Source: Betaproteobacteria bacterium (lineage in GTDB: Bacteria; Pseudomonadota; Gammaproteobacteria; Burkholderiales; Burkholderiaceae_C). From it: a DNA stretch of 44,796 bases. The stretch spans positions 1 to 44,796 of the forward strand of contig JANYKR010000249.1 of NCBI GenBank assembly GCA_025358155.1, given 5' to 3'. Below are positions 7,892 through 14,885 of this stretch, in pieces (position 1 is the stretch's first letter; the number at the start of each line of letters is the position of its first letter). A program made the translations under genes and the position numbers. The notes under the pieces were generated by a model. The model was not told where the DNA came from. It saw only the letters and a program-made list of their open reading frames with translations, and did no database searches.

Positions 7892-9088
7892 TCAGATCCA
7901 GCCAAAGGCCTTGAGCTGGCTGGTGACGAAGTTGCTGATGAGCTTGTGGCCGCCTCGGGTGGGGTGCACGCCATCGGCAAACAGCCAGGTGTCCACATTG
8001 GCGCCAGCGCGCAAGCCGTTGTAGGGCATGCCGGGAGTGGCATTGCAAAAGAGCGACGAGCCATCGGCCACGGCGCCGCCCGTGATGGCACTGATCTTGG
8101 CGGCATCACAAGTTGGTACGGCGTTGTTGACCAGACCGTACTTGGCCGGGTTGGCGTACTCGTCCTTGCCCGTGCTGTTCTGGTCCACCCACTGCACCGG
8201 CAGGCCGGTCAGGCCGTCGCGCAGCCACAGGTTGAAGGTGTCGACCAAGGTGACGAGCACGCCCCGGGCGCTGGCATCCAGGGTGCTGCCGAACGGGGTC
8301 TGGCTGGAGTCGTTGAGGTTGAACACCGCCACATACTTGCCACCCTTGGCCAGAATCTGGTCGCGCACATAGCCGGTCAGCTCTTGGGCGGCAGTTTTCA
8401 TGCCGTATTGCGCGGCGGTCTGGGCGTCGTAGAGCTGGCGATTGGCTTGATCGGCGGTGATCTTGCCAGCCGCCGCGTTGGCCTGGATGACGCCGGCTGC
8501 GGCAGCGAATGCGCCAAACTGGACAAAGACATCGTTGTTGCCGCCCCAAACCAAAATCAGGTCGGTGCTCTTGAAGCTGCCAAACGCGGCCAGGTGGTTG
8601 GCAATCTGCTTGACCATCGGCACCGTCAGTGCGCCGGCGCCGTTGTTGCGGCCGATGCCGTTGGGGTCGGTCACGCGCGAACCGCCTTGGCCGTAGCTGG
8701 TGCACAACGCTGCAGCGGCAGGCACAACCAGCTTGACCGGGCATTTCACCGAGCTGGCGCCAAAACCCATCTCGGCCGGGTACACCGTCAAGCCCATCGT
8801 GGTGGCCAGGTTCTCGACCCAGATCGTGCCCTGGTTGCCGTCGATGTTGGTGGTGAACTTGCCGCCAAAAAACGGCGGTTGGCCGTTGCCGGTCAGCGAG
8901 GTGGCGGGTGAATAAGTGCCCTGGTCGCTGAGGCTGTCACCAAAGGTGACGAGCGAGGTGAAGTTGCCCTTGGCAGTGGGCGCGCCGGCAGGTGCACCGC
9001 TGCCGGGGATGGTGGTGTCACCACCGCCGCAAGCCACCAGCAGGGCGGCGCCCAGCAGTGAAACGACGCCTAAGCGGATGTTGATCAT
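7892..9088 (-). CDS. SGNH/GDSL-family esterase lipoprotein
   Basis: A 398-residue lipoprotein. The N-terminus is a type II signal peptide with lipobox LVAC, giving a lipidated Cys20 followed by GGG. The GDSL block I is VTFGDSLSD with nucleophile Ser52, block III is WGGNNDVF (oxyanion Asn), and block V is DGVHPTRGGH with Asp372 and His375 completing the triad. The family hydrolyses esters of lipids, short acyl chains or polysaccharide acetyl groups. The lipid anchor places it at the inner or outer membrane facing the periplasm or surface. Two internal cysteine pairs (about 219-232 and near 315-331) suggest disulfides typical of a secreted enzyme. The substrate is unknown. The leader carries an unusual octamer repeat (9105-9128). 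Confidence 0.92.
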   Translation of the reverse strand: MINIRLGVVSLLGAALLVACGGGDTTIPGSGAPAGAPTAKGNFTSLVTFGDSLSDQGTYSPATSLTGNGQPPFFGGKFTTNIDGNQGTIWVENLATTMGLTVYPAEMGFGASSVKCPVKLVVPAAAALCTSYGQGGSRVTDPNGIGRNNGAGALTVPMVKQIANHLAAFGSFKSTDLILVWGGNNDVFVQFGAFAAAAGVIQANAAAGKITADQANRQLYDAQTAAQYGMKTAAQELTGYVRDQILAKGGKYVAVFNLNDSSQTPFGSTLDASARGVLVTLVDTFNLWLRDGLTGLPVQWVDQNSTGKDEYANPAKYGLVNNAVPTCDAAKISAITGGAVADGSSLFCNATPGMPYNGLRAGANVDTWLFADGVHPTRGGHKLISNFVTSQLKAFGWI

Positions 9089-9104
9089 GGGGGTTCCAGG
9101 CAGG

Positions 9105-9128
9105 GAGGTGGAGAGGTGGAGAGGTGGA
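9105..9128 (-). repeat. Three tandem copies of an 8-bp unit in the esterase leader
   Basis: GAGGTGGA is repeated three times exactly on the plus strand, 17-40 bases upstream of the lipoprotein start. On the transcribed strand the unit is TCCACCTC, which contains the CACCTC core of the 16S rRNA anti-Shine-Dalgarno tail. Whether it lies inside the mRNA leader or in the promoter is not known, since no clear promoter is visible. Confidence 0.7.
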
Positions 9129-9266
9129 GGGGCCCGGAGACGCGGTCAAGGCGGCGCGGGTCCGGGCATCACAGTGCGCCCGGTGCGCTCGCAAGGCGGG
9201 ACACCGGGCCGGCAGCTTTGAACTTTAGCGGTGTGCCAAGCAGGGCTTGAAAGGGTAAACCCGATA

Positions 9267-9280
9267 CTTGGCGCGCCAAG
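9267..9280. promoter_or_regulatory. Perfect 14-bp palindrome, possible operator
   Basis: CTTGGCGCGCCAAG is a perfect inverted repeat in the 212-base gap between the AtuA-like gene stop (9301) and the esterase start (9088). About 20 bases to its left, CAAG-CAGGG-CTTG (9237-9249) repeats the CAAG/CTTG arms. Both are possible protein-binding sites for a dimeric repressor. No T-run follows, so a terminator is less likely. Confidence 0.3.
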
Positions 9281-9300
9281 CGATGACCTGCCGGTTCCCC

Positions 9301-11142
9301 TCAGACCGGCCAGTCTGCCGGTACCGTGACCGGCATCTCCAGCAGCATCTGCGCCATGCCTTTGCCCAGCGGGTCCAGCCGCAATGAGGCCGGGCCTCCA
9401 CCGTCGAGCGCCTGGTGGATCACCAGGTTCATCGCAGACAGGCCGGGCAGGTGGTAACGGTCCACCGGGCCTTTGACCAGGTGGCCGAGCCAGGCCAGCA
9501 CCGCTGCCGGCGTGACCTGGGCCCACAGCAGTGGCAACCACTCGGGCCGGCGCGCGATCAGGCCGATGTTGGACAAATCGCCCTTGTCGCCGCTGCGGCC
9601 CCAAGCCAGTGCCACCAGCGGCACGCAGCGGCTGGGGCCGGCCGCTGGCGCAGGCGCGATCGGGTCAGGCAGCCCGGTGACAGGTTGCACCGGAGCCGGG
9701 ATGTTGAAAGGTACGGCGATGACCACCTCGCCCAGGTTGACCTGTGGCGTGACGGCCGTGCGCGGCAGCGCAAACGCGCAGGGCACGATCAAGGGCTGCA
9801 CCGGTGGCCGGCCCGCGCCCGCGCCGGTGGTGCCCGGGCTCCAACTGGTGCCGGGGGCGGCTTGCTCGCGCGCAAACAGCTCCAAGGCCTCTTTTTTGGG
9901 ATGCTGCACCGCCAGGCGCAGCATCACCTCGCGCAGCCTGGGTGGCGAGGCGTGCGGGCCGTACAGGCTCTCGGCGCCAATCACCTCGATGCGGGTGGCC
10001 GAGAAGTCGCCCCAACCGCGCGCGGCGATCAGCTCGCGGGTGCGCTCCAGCAGGGCCTCGCCGGTGCGTCTGGCCTTGGCCACCGCGTCGATGCCGACGA
10101 TGGTGAGGCTGCTGCTGCAGCGCCAGCCCGCCATCGAGGTGGCGCTGACCTTGAGCGTGGCCGGGGGAGGCCCGCCGCGGGCGCCGCTGACGCGCACCCG
10201 GTTTTCGCCCACTTGCTCGATCCGGACCTGGCGGAAGTCGCAGCGCACATCGGGCAGCAGGTAGGCGCCGGGGTCACCGATCTCGTAGAGCAATTGCTCG
10301 CCCACCGTCGCCGGGCTGACCAGGCCACCGGTGCCGGGCGACTTGCCGACCACGAAGCTGCCGTCGGCTGCCACGTCGACGATTGGGTAGCCGATGTGGG
10401 CCCAGTCGGGCACCGATTGCCAGTCGGTGAACAGTCCGCCGGTGGCCTGGCAGCCGCACTCGATGATGTGGCCGGCCAGGCTTCCGCCGGCCAGCGCGTC
10501 GTACTGGTCCATCGTCCAGCCGAAGTGGTGGATCAGCGGGCCGAGCGTGACGGCGCTGTCCACGCAGCGGCCGGTGATCACCACGTCGGCACCGGCCGCC
10601 AGCGCGCGGGCCACCGGCTCGGCGCCCAGGTAGGCGTTGGCGCTGAGCAAGGCGCCGGGCAAGGGCCGGCCACTGACCAGGTCGGTCAGCACACCGCCCG
10701 GCGCAGCGCTGGCGGCAGCAGCGCGCAGCGCCGGCAAGGCCTCGCGCACATCGTCGCCGTCGACCACCGCGATCTGCAGCGTCAGGCCCAGTTCAGTCGC
10801 CAGCGCCGCCAGTGCCCGGGCGCAGGCCTGCGGGTTGATGCCACCGGCATTGCTGACCACCTTGATGCCGCGCCGCACCACCTCGGGCAGCACCTGGCGC
10901 ATGGCGCTGTCGACAAAATCGGTGGCGTAGCCGGCCTCGGGGTTCTTGCGCTGGGCCGACACCAGGATCGCCATCGTGGTCTCGGCCAGGTAGTCAAACA
11001 CCAGCACGTCGATCAGCCCGCTGGCCACCAGTTGCGGTGCGCCCACGCTGCTGTCGCCCCAGAAACCGGACGCGCCGCCAATGCGCAGCGGCGGGCGGGT
11101 GGTGGCAGACAGGGGCGGGGCGGTGGGGTGGTGGGCGCTCAT
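9301..11142 (-). CDS. AtuA-like acyclic terpene utilisation family protein (DUF1446 plus C-terminal AtuA domain)
   Basis: A 613-residue protein. The N-terminal DUF1446 domain starts at IGGASGFWGDSSVGAPQLV and contains DYLAETTMAIL, VSNAGGINPQAC and VITGRCVDSAVTLGPLIHHFGW. The C-terminal domain of about 110 residues begins at LAWGRSGDKGDLSNIGLIARRP and runs to the end. This two-domain layout is that of AtuA, the first gene of the Pseudomonas citronellol/geraniol (atu) cluster, whose biochemical role is unresolved. It lies leftward about 2.7 kb beyond the biotin carboxylase gene, so it is not in the same transcript as the dehydrogenase and carboxylase, but the company strongly suggests a shared pathway. 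The start MSAHHPT was taken because it precedes the first conserved block by about 20 residues. Confidence 0.88.
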   Translation of the reverse strand: MSAHHPTAPPLSATTRPPLRIGGASGFWGDSSVGAPQLVASGLIDVLVFDYLAETTMAILVSAQRKNPEAGYATDFVDSAMRQVLPEVVRRGIKVVSNAGGINPQACARALAALATELGLTLQIAVVDGDDVREALPALRAAAASAAPGGVLTDLVSGRPLPGALLSANAYLGAEPVARALAAGADVVITGRCVDSAVTLGPLIHHFGWTMDQYDALAGGSLAGHIIECGCQATGGLFTDWQSVPDWAHIGYPIVDVAADGSFVVGKSPGTGGLVSPATVGEQLLYEIGDPGAYLLPDVRCDFRQVRIEQVGENRVRVSGARGGPPPATLKVSATSMAGWRCSSSLTIVGIDAVAKARRTGEALLERTRELIAARGWGDFSATRIEVIGAESLYGPHASPPRLREVMLRLAVQHPKKEALELFAREQAAPGTSWSPGTTGAGAGRPPVQPLIVPCAFALPRTAVTPQVNLGEVVIAVPFNIPAPVQPVTGLPDPIAPAPAAGPSRCVPLVALAWGRSGDKGDLSNIGLIARRPEWLPLLWAQVTPAAVLAWLGHLVKGPVDRYHLPGLSAMNLVIHQALDGGGPASLRLDPLGKGMAQMLLEMPVTVPADWPV

Positions 11143-11368
11143 GGGTTTCCATTCAGGGCAGCAGCAGCTTCAGGCAGCTTGCCGCAGCGCCATGCCGGGC
11201 GTCTTGCGGGCAGTGGCTGGAGCCGCTTGGGTTCCGACATGATCCCGGCCGACACGCCGGGTCGCCGCTGCAAGCCGGGCAGATACACTGATCGCTGCCG
11301 ATTTGGTGTCTTTTTACCGTCATTTTCAGCTGCGGTGCACCTTGTGCCGTGTGCAATTCATCCCGCCC

Positions 11369-12223
11369 ATGTCCACCGCAGCCCCGGCCAAGCCTTTTTT
11401 TGACCTCAAGAGCACCGCCTGGACGCTCACGGCACTGCGTTTGCAGACGGCCGACCTGGCCACGCTGGTGGCCGCGCTCGATGCCCGTTTTGGCGATGAC
11501 TCGGGCCTGTTTGACAACGACGCGGTGGTGATCGACCTGAGCCCGCTGCGCGCCGGCGATGCCGAAGTCGACATCGCCGGCCTGCTGCCGCACCTGCGCC
11601 GCCACCGCCTGCTGCCGATCGCCGCCCAGGGTGGCAGCGCGTCGCAGATGGCAGCGGCCCGCGCTGCCGGTCTGGCCGAGGCGCTGGACGCCGCGCCGGA
11701 GGATGCAGTGCCGGCACGCCAGGCCGCGCCAGCCGCACCGCTGGCGCCTGCGCGTGATCGGGTGGTGCGCGAGCCGGTCGCCACCCGGCCTGCGGTTGCC
11801 AACGCTGATGCCGTTGATGGGGTGCGCGAAGCGGTGCGCGAAACCGTGCGGGAGGTCGAGGTGGTCCGCGAGGTGCCCGCCGCTGCCGTGCCCACGATGG
11901 TGATCGACAAGCCCCTGCGCTCGGGCCAGCGGGTCTACGCCCGGGGCGGCGACCTGGTGGTGCTGGCGGTGGTGAGCTTTGGTGCCGAGGTGATCGCCGA
12001 CGGCAACATCCACGTCTACGCCCCGCTGCGCGGCCGGGCGATTGCCGGTGCCCGGGGCAACACCGAGGCTCGCATCTTCAGCACCTGCCTGGAGCCGCAG
12101 TTGGTGTCGATTGCCGGCATCTACCGCACCACCGAAACCCCGCTGCCCGCCAATGTGCTGGGCCAGCCGGCCCAGGTCTGGCTGGACGGTGAAAAAATCA
12201 GGGTCGAGCCGCTGGCCTCTTGA
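11369..12223 (+). CDS. minC: Septum site-determining protein MinC
   Basis: A 284-residue MinC. The N-terminal domain (about 1-100, [21 protein letters not shown]) is the FtsZ-inhibiting half. The C-terminal domain (about 180-284) has the right-handed beta-helix sequence [42 protein letters not shown] (split here as [11 protein letters not shown] and [15 protein letters not shown]), which dimerises and binds MinD. Between them is an Ala/Pro-rich stretch and an unusual run with VRE repeated about every four residues ([18 protein letters not shown]), probably a charged helix. It blocks Z-ring assembly near the poles. The start MSTAAPAK was chosen as the closest ATG to the conserved domain. minD follows after 118 bases. 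Confidence 0.96.
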   Translation: MSTAAPAKPFFDLKSTAWTLTALRLQTADLATLVAALDARFGDDSGLFDNDAVVIDLSPLRAGDAEVDIAGLLPHLRRHRLLPIAAQGGSASQMAAARAAGLAEALDAAPEDAVPARQAAPAAPLAPARDRVVREPVATRPAVANADAVDGVREAVRETVREVEVVREVPAAAVPTMVIDKPLRSGQRVYARGGDLVVLAVVSFGAEVIADGNIHVYAPLRGRAIAGARGNTEARIFSTCLEPQLVSIAGIYRTTETPLPANVLGQPAQVWLDGEKIRVEPLAS

Positions 12224-12341
12224 CACCTGCATGAAGATTTCCAGCAAGAAGCGGCACAACGGCCCCCACGTTTCCAGCGGCACAGGCGCTGCCTTCGCCA
12301 AGCCCGCCCAACCCAATCCTGTTTCACAGAAAGCACACCGG

Positions 12342-13157
12342 ATGGCCAAAATCATCGTCGTCACCTCTGGCAAGGGCGGGGTCGGCAAGACCACCACCAG
12401 CGCCAGCTTTTCAGCCGGCCTGGCCTTGCGCGGCCACAAGACCGCCGTGATCGACTTCGACGTCGGCCTGCGCAACCTCGACCTGATCATGGGCTGCGAG
12501 CGCCGCGTGGTCTACGATCTGATCAACGTGATCCACAACGAGGCCAAGTTGACCCAGGCCTTGATCAAGGACAAGCAGTGCGACAACCTGTACGTGCTGG
12601 CCGCCAGCCAGACCCGTGACAAGGATGCGCTGACGCAGGACGGCGTCGAGCGGGTGCTGACCGAGCTGGCCGGCATGGGCTTTGAGTACATCGTTTGCGA
12701 CTCGCCTGCCGGCATCGAAACCGGCGCCCTGATGGCCATGCACTTTGCCGACGAGGCGCTGGTGGTGACCAACCCCGAGGTCTCGTCGGTGCGCGACAGC
12801 GACCGCATCCTGGGCATGTTGTCCTCCAAGACCAGGCGCGCTATCGAGGGCCAGGCGCCGATCAAGGAGCATTTGCTGATCACCCGCTACAACCCGAGCC
12901 GGGTGGTGGGCGGGCAGATGCTGTCGCTCGACGACATCCAGGAGATCTTGCGCATCCCGCTGATCGGCGTGATCCCGGAGAGCGAGACCGTGCTCGACGC
13001 CAGCAACCAGGGCGTGCCGGCGATCCATCTGAAGGCCACCGATGTGAGCGAGGCCTACCAGGACGTGATCAGCCGCTTTCTGGGCGAGACCGTGCCGATG
13101 CGCTTTGTCGACGCCGAGAAGCCCGGCTTCTTCAAGCGGCTGTTTGGCGGGAGGTGA
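12342..13157 (+). CDS. minD: Septum site-determining ATPase MinD
   Basis: A 271-residue MinD of standard length. The deviant Walker A motif [11 protein letters not shown] (residues 11-21), the [23 protein letters not shown] segment (read as [14 protein letters not shown]) and the switch region [11 protein letters not shown] are all present. The C-terminal amphipathic membrane-targeting helix is [12 protein letters not shown]. MinD-ATP dimers bind the membrane, recruit MinC and are released by MinE, giving pole-to-pole oscillation. The start at 12342 places the Walker motif at the expected distance. Its stop overlaps the ribosome-binding site of minE. Confidence 0.98.
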   Translation: MAKIIVVTSGKGGVGKTTTSASFSAGLALRGHKTAVIDFDVGLRNLDLIMGCERRVVYDLINVIHNEAKLTQALIKDKQCDNLYVLAASQTRDKDALTQDGVERVLTELAGMGFEYIVCDSPAGIETGALMAMHFADEALVVTNPEVSSVRDSDRILGMLSSKTRRAIEGQAPIKEHLLITRYNPSRVVGGQMLSLDDIQEILRIPLIGVIPESETVLDASNQGVPAIHLKATDVSEAYQDVISRFLGETVPMRFVDAEKPGFFKRLFGGR

Positions 13158-13162
13158 GCGGC

Positions 13163-13426
13163 ATGTCGTTTCTCTCGTTTTTTCTCGGTGAAAAGAAAAA
13201 GACAGCCTCTGTCGCCAAGGAGCGGCTGCAGATCATCCTGGCGCACGAGCGCTCGGGCCGCGGCAACTCCCGTGCCGACTACCTGCCGCAGCTGCAGGCC
13301 GAGTTGATGGCGGTGATCAGCAAGTACGTCAACATTGCGCCCGGCGACATCAAGGTCAGCCTGGAGAAGCAGGACAACTTCGAGGTGCTGGAAGTCAAGA
13401 TCGAACTGCCGGACGCGGTGCGCTGA
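13163..13426 (+). CDS. minE: Cell division topological specificity factor MinE
   Basis: An 87-residue MinE. The N-terminal membrane-binding segment ([15 protein letters not shown]) is followed by the MinD-stimulating helix ([13 protein letters not shown]) and the C-terminal dimerisation domain ([16 protein letters not shown]). It activates MinD ATPase and sets the oscillating ring that keeps division at midcell. The start is fixed by a strong Shine-Dalgarno GGGAGGTGA at 13149-13157, which overlaps the minD stop codon. Only 5 bases separate the two genes, so translation is coupled and the MinD:MinE ratio is probably set here. Confidence 0.97.
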   Translation: MSFLSFFLGEKKKTASVAKERLQIILAHERSGRGNSRADYLPQLQAELMAVISKYVNIAPGDIKVSLEKQDNFEVLEVKIELPDAVR

Positions 13427-13478
13427 GTGGCCGGGACAGGCGGTAAAGCTGCGTGGCCCCGGTGTCCGGTTGATCGGC

Positions 13479-14030
13479 ATGCCCGCAGCTGACACGCTGA
13501 CTGACCCCTGTCGGCGTTTTTTGGTCGGCTACCCCGAGCCCTTGCTGGCCCAGGTGCGCCAGCAACTCGCCGAGGGCCGGCTCGGTGCTTACCTGAGCGA
13601 GCGTTACCCCGAGCGCCACACCGTGCGCACCGACGCCGCGCTGTACGACCATGCAATGGCACTCAAGAGCCGCTACCTGCGCCATGCGCCGCCGCTGGCC
13701 AGGGTGGGCTTCGATAACCGGTTGCAGATTGACCAGCGTGCGCTGGGCACGCTCACCAGCGTGTCGCGGGTGCAAGGTGGCCGCCTCACCGCCAAGCGTG
13801 AGCTGAGGGTGGCGGCGGTGTTCAAAGGCGCACCGGCCGCCTTGCTGCAGATGATCGTGGTGCATGAGCTGGCGCACCTCAAAGAGCGCGAGCACAACAA
13901 ACCCTTTTACGCGCTGTGCGAGCACATGCTGACGGGCTACCACCAGATCGAGTTCGATACCCGGCTCTACCTGACCTGGCGCGCCACCGAGGACGCAGCG
14001 GCCAAGCCAGCGGACGGGCTGGCAGATTGA
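13479..14030 (+). CDS. YgjP-type (DUF45) zinc metallopeptidase
   Basis: A 183-residue protein. The C-terminal half carries the gluzincin-like motif HELAHLKEREHNKPFYALCEHM: HELAH with two zinc His, then a third His in EHNKPF, which is the YgjP/WLM family pattern. E. coli YgjP belongs to this family; its substrate is not known to me. No signal peptide is seen, so it should be cytoplasmic. The N-terminal part (about 1-110) lacks the usual beta-rich YgjP start and is less recognisable. The start MPAADTL (13479) was chosen because earlier in-frame sequence runs back into minE in another frame. It follows minE by 52 bases and may share its transcript. Confidence 0.82.
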   Translation: MPAADTLTDPCRRFLVGYPEPLLAQVRQQLAEGRLGAYLSERYPERHTVRTDAALYDHAMALKSRYLRHAPPLARVGFDNRLQIDQRALGTLTSVSRVQGGRLTAKRELRVAAVFKGAPAALLQMIVVHELAHLKEREHNKPFYALCEHMLTGYHQIEFDTRLYLTWRATEDAAAKPADGLAD

Positions 14031-14050
14031 TCCGGGTCGCGTCAGGTGTC

Positions 14051-14071
14051 GACAGCTCACGCTATGCTGTC
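14051..14071. promoter_or_regulatory. Inverted repeat before the solute-binding protein gene
   Basis: GACAGC, nine bases, then GCTGTC forms a 6-bp inverted repeat ending 15 bases before the ATG at 14087. It could be an operator or a leader hairpin controlling the sensor module. TATGCT (14063-14068) within it is a four-of-six match to a -10 element, with no clear -35. The evidence is sequence symmetry only. Confidence 0.3.
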
Positions 14072-14086
14072 TGGTCTGGAGTTGCC

Positions 14087-14872
14087 ATGCGCTGGAGTGC
14101 TCGACTGCTGTTGCTTGTTGCTCTGGCCTGGCCGCAGGCCAGCCCGGCCGCGGACAAGCCTGACTGCAGCCGGCCGCTGACCCTCGCACTGCACGAGCAC
14201 GGCCTGCTGTATGCCAGCCAGACCGGCGAGGGCATTGACAAGGACATCGCCGACGAACTGGTACGCCGCAGTGGCTGCAAGTTCAGCATCGCGCTGATGC
14301 CCCGGGCACGGATCTGGCAGTTGATCGAGTCGGGTGCACTGGATTTCAGCCTGTCGGGTATCAGCACCGAGGCGCGTGAGCGTTTTGCCGCTTTTGCCTG
14401 GTACTTCTCCAACAAGTACTACCTGCTGCTGCGCAACGATGCCGGGGTGCGAACCCCGGCCGACTTCGAGCGCAACCCGGCACTCGGGCTGGGTGTGATC
14501 CGGGGTTTTCGCTACGGGCCTGCCGCCAACCGGTTTGTCGACCGGCTCGACGCCCAAGGCCGGGTCAGTTATGCCAGCCAGCTGGACCCGCTCTACCGGG
14601 TGCTGCTCGACAAGCGGGTGCATGCCATGATCATCGAGCCTTTCGACTACCCCGCCGTCGCCAGCGCCGACATTCACGCCCAGACCTCGATCCAGGCGTT
14701 TGAAGATCCGCCGGTGCCGCATGGGCTGATCATGTCGCGCAAGTCGCTGCCGCCGGCCCAGCAGCAGGCCTGGCGCGACCTGATGAACGACATGCGCACC
14801 GACGGCACCGTGCAGCGCATCTTCGAGAAGTACTTCAAGCCCGAGCTGGCTCGGGCCTTGACCCAGTTTTGA
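14087..14872 (+). CDS. Exported solute-binding protein, amino-acid (SBP_bac_3) type, linked to a sensor kinase
   Basis: A 261-residue protein with a signal peptide (MRWSARLLLLVALAWPQASPAAD, cleavage near residue 22). The rest is a type II periplasmic binding fold: LTLALHEHGLLYASQTGEGIDKDIADELVRRSGCKF resembles the start of family 3 receptors, and FSLSGISTEARERFAAFAWYF matches the hinge region (each cited in short form). No transport genes are nearby. It precedes the hybrid histidine kinase by only 13 bases, so it may supply ligand information to the kinase rather than feed a transporter. Similar free-standing binding proteins paired with kinases are known in signalling, but the ligand here is unknown. 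The start was chosen to give the signal peptide. Confidence 0.85.
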   Translation: MRWSARLLLLVALAWPQASPAADKPDCSRPLTLALHEHGLLYASQTGEGIDKDIADELVRRSGCKFSIALMPRARIWQLIESGALDFSLSGISTEARERFAAFAWYFSNKYYLLLRNDAGVRTPADFERNPALGLGVIRGFRYGPAANRFVDRLDAQGRVSYASQLDPLYRVLLDKRVHAMIIEPFDYPAVASADIHAQTSIQAFEDPPVPHGLIMSRKSLPPAQQQAWRDLMNDMRTDGTVQRIFEKYFKPELARALTQF

Positions 14873-14885
14873 GCCCGATCCGCCA

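Noticed and set aside
6887-8911. A 674-codon plus-strand open frame across the FKBP, OmpW and esterase genes
   Set aside because: It runs antisense to three recognisable genes and has low-complexity Gln/His/Gly-rich content typical of a shadow frame.
11284-11289. TACACT upstream of minC and a similar TACACT at 42768 upstream of def as -10 elements
   Set aside because: Both lie about 75-80 bases from the start with no -35 match, so they were not called; they are only loosely like the closer elements at 1513 and 40081.
9415-11403. A 662-codon plus-strand open frame opposite the AtuA-like gene
   Set aside because: Antisense shadow; the minus-strand protein matches a known two-domain family over its whole length.
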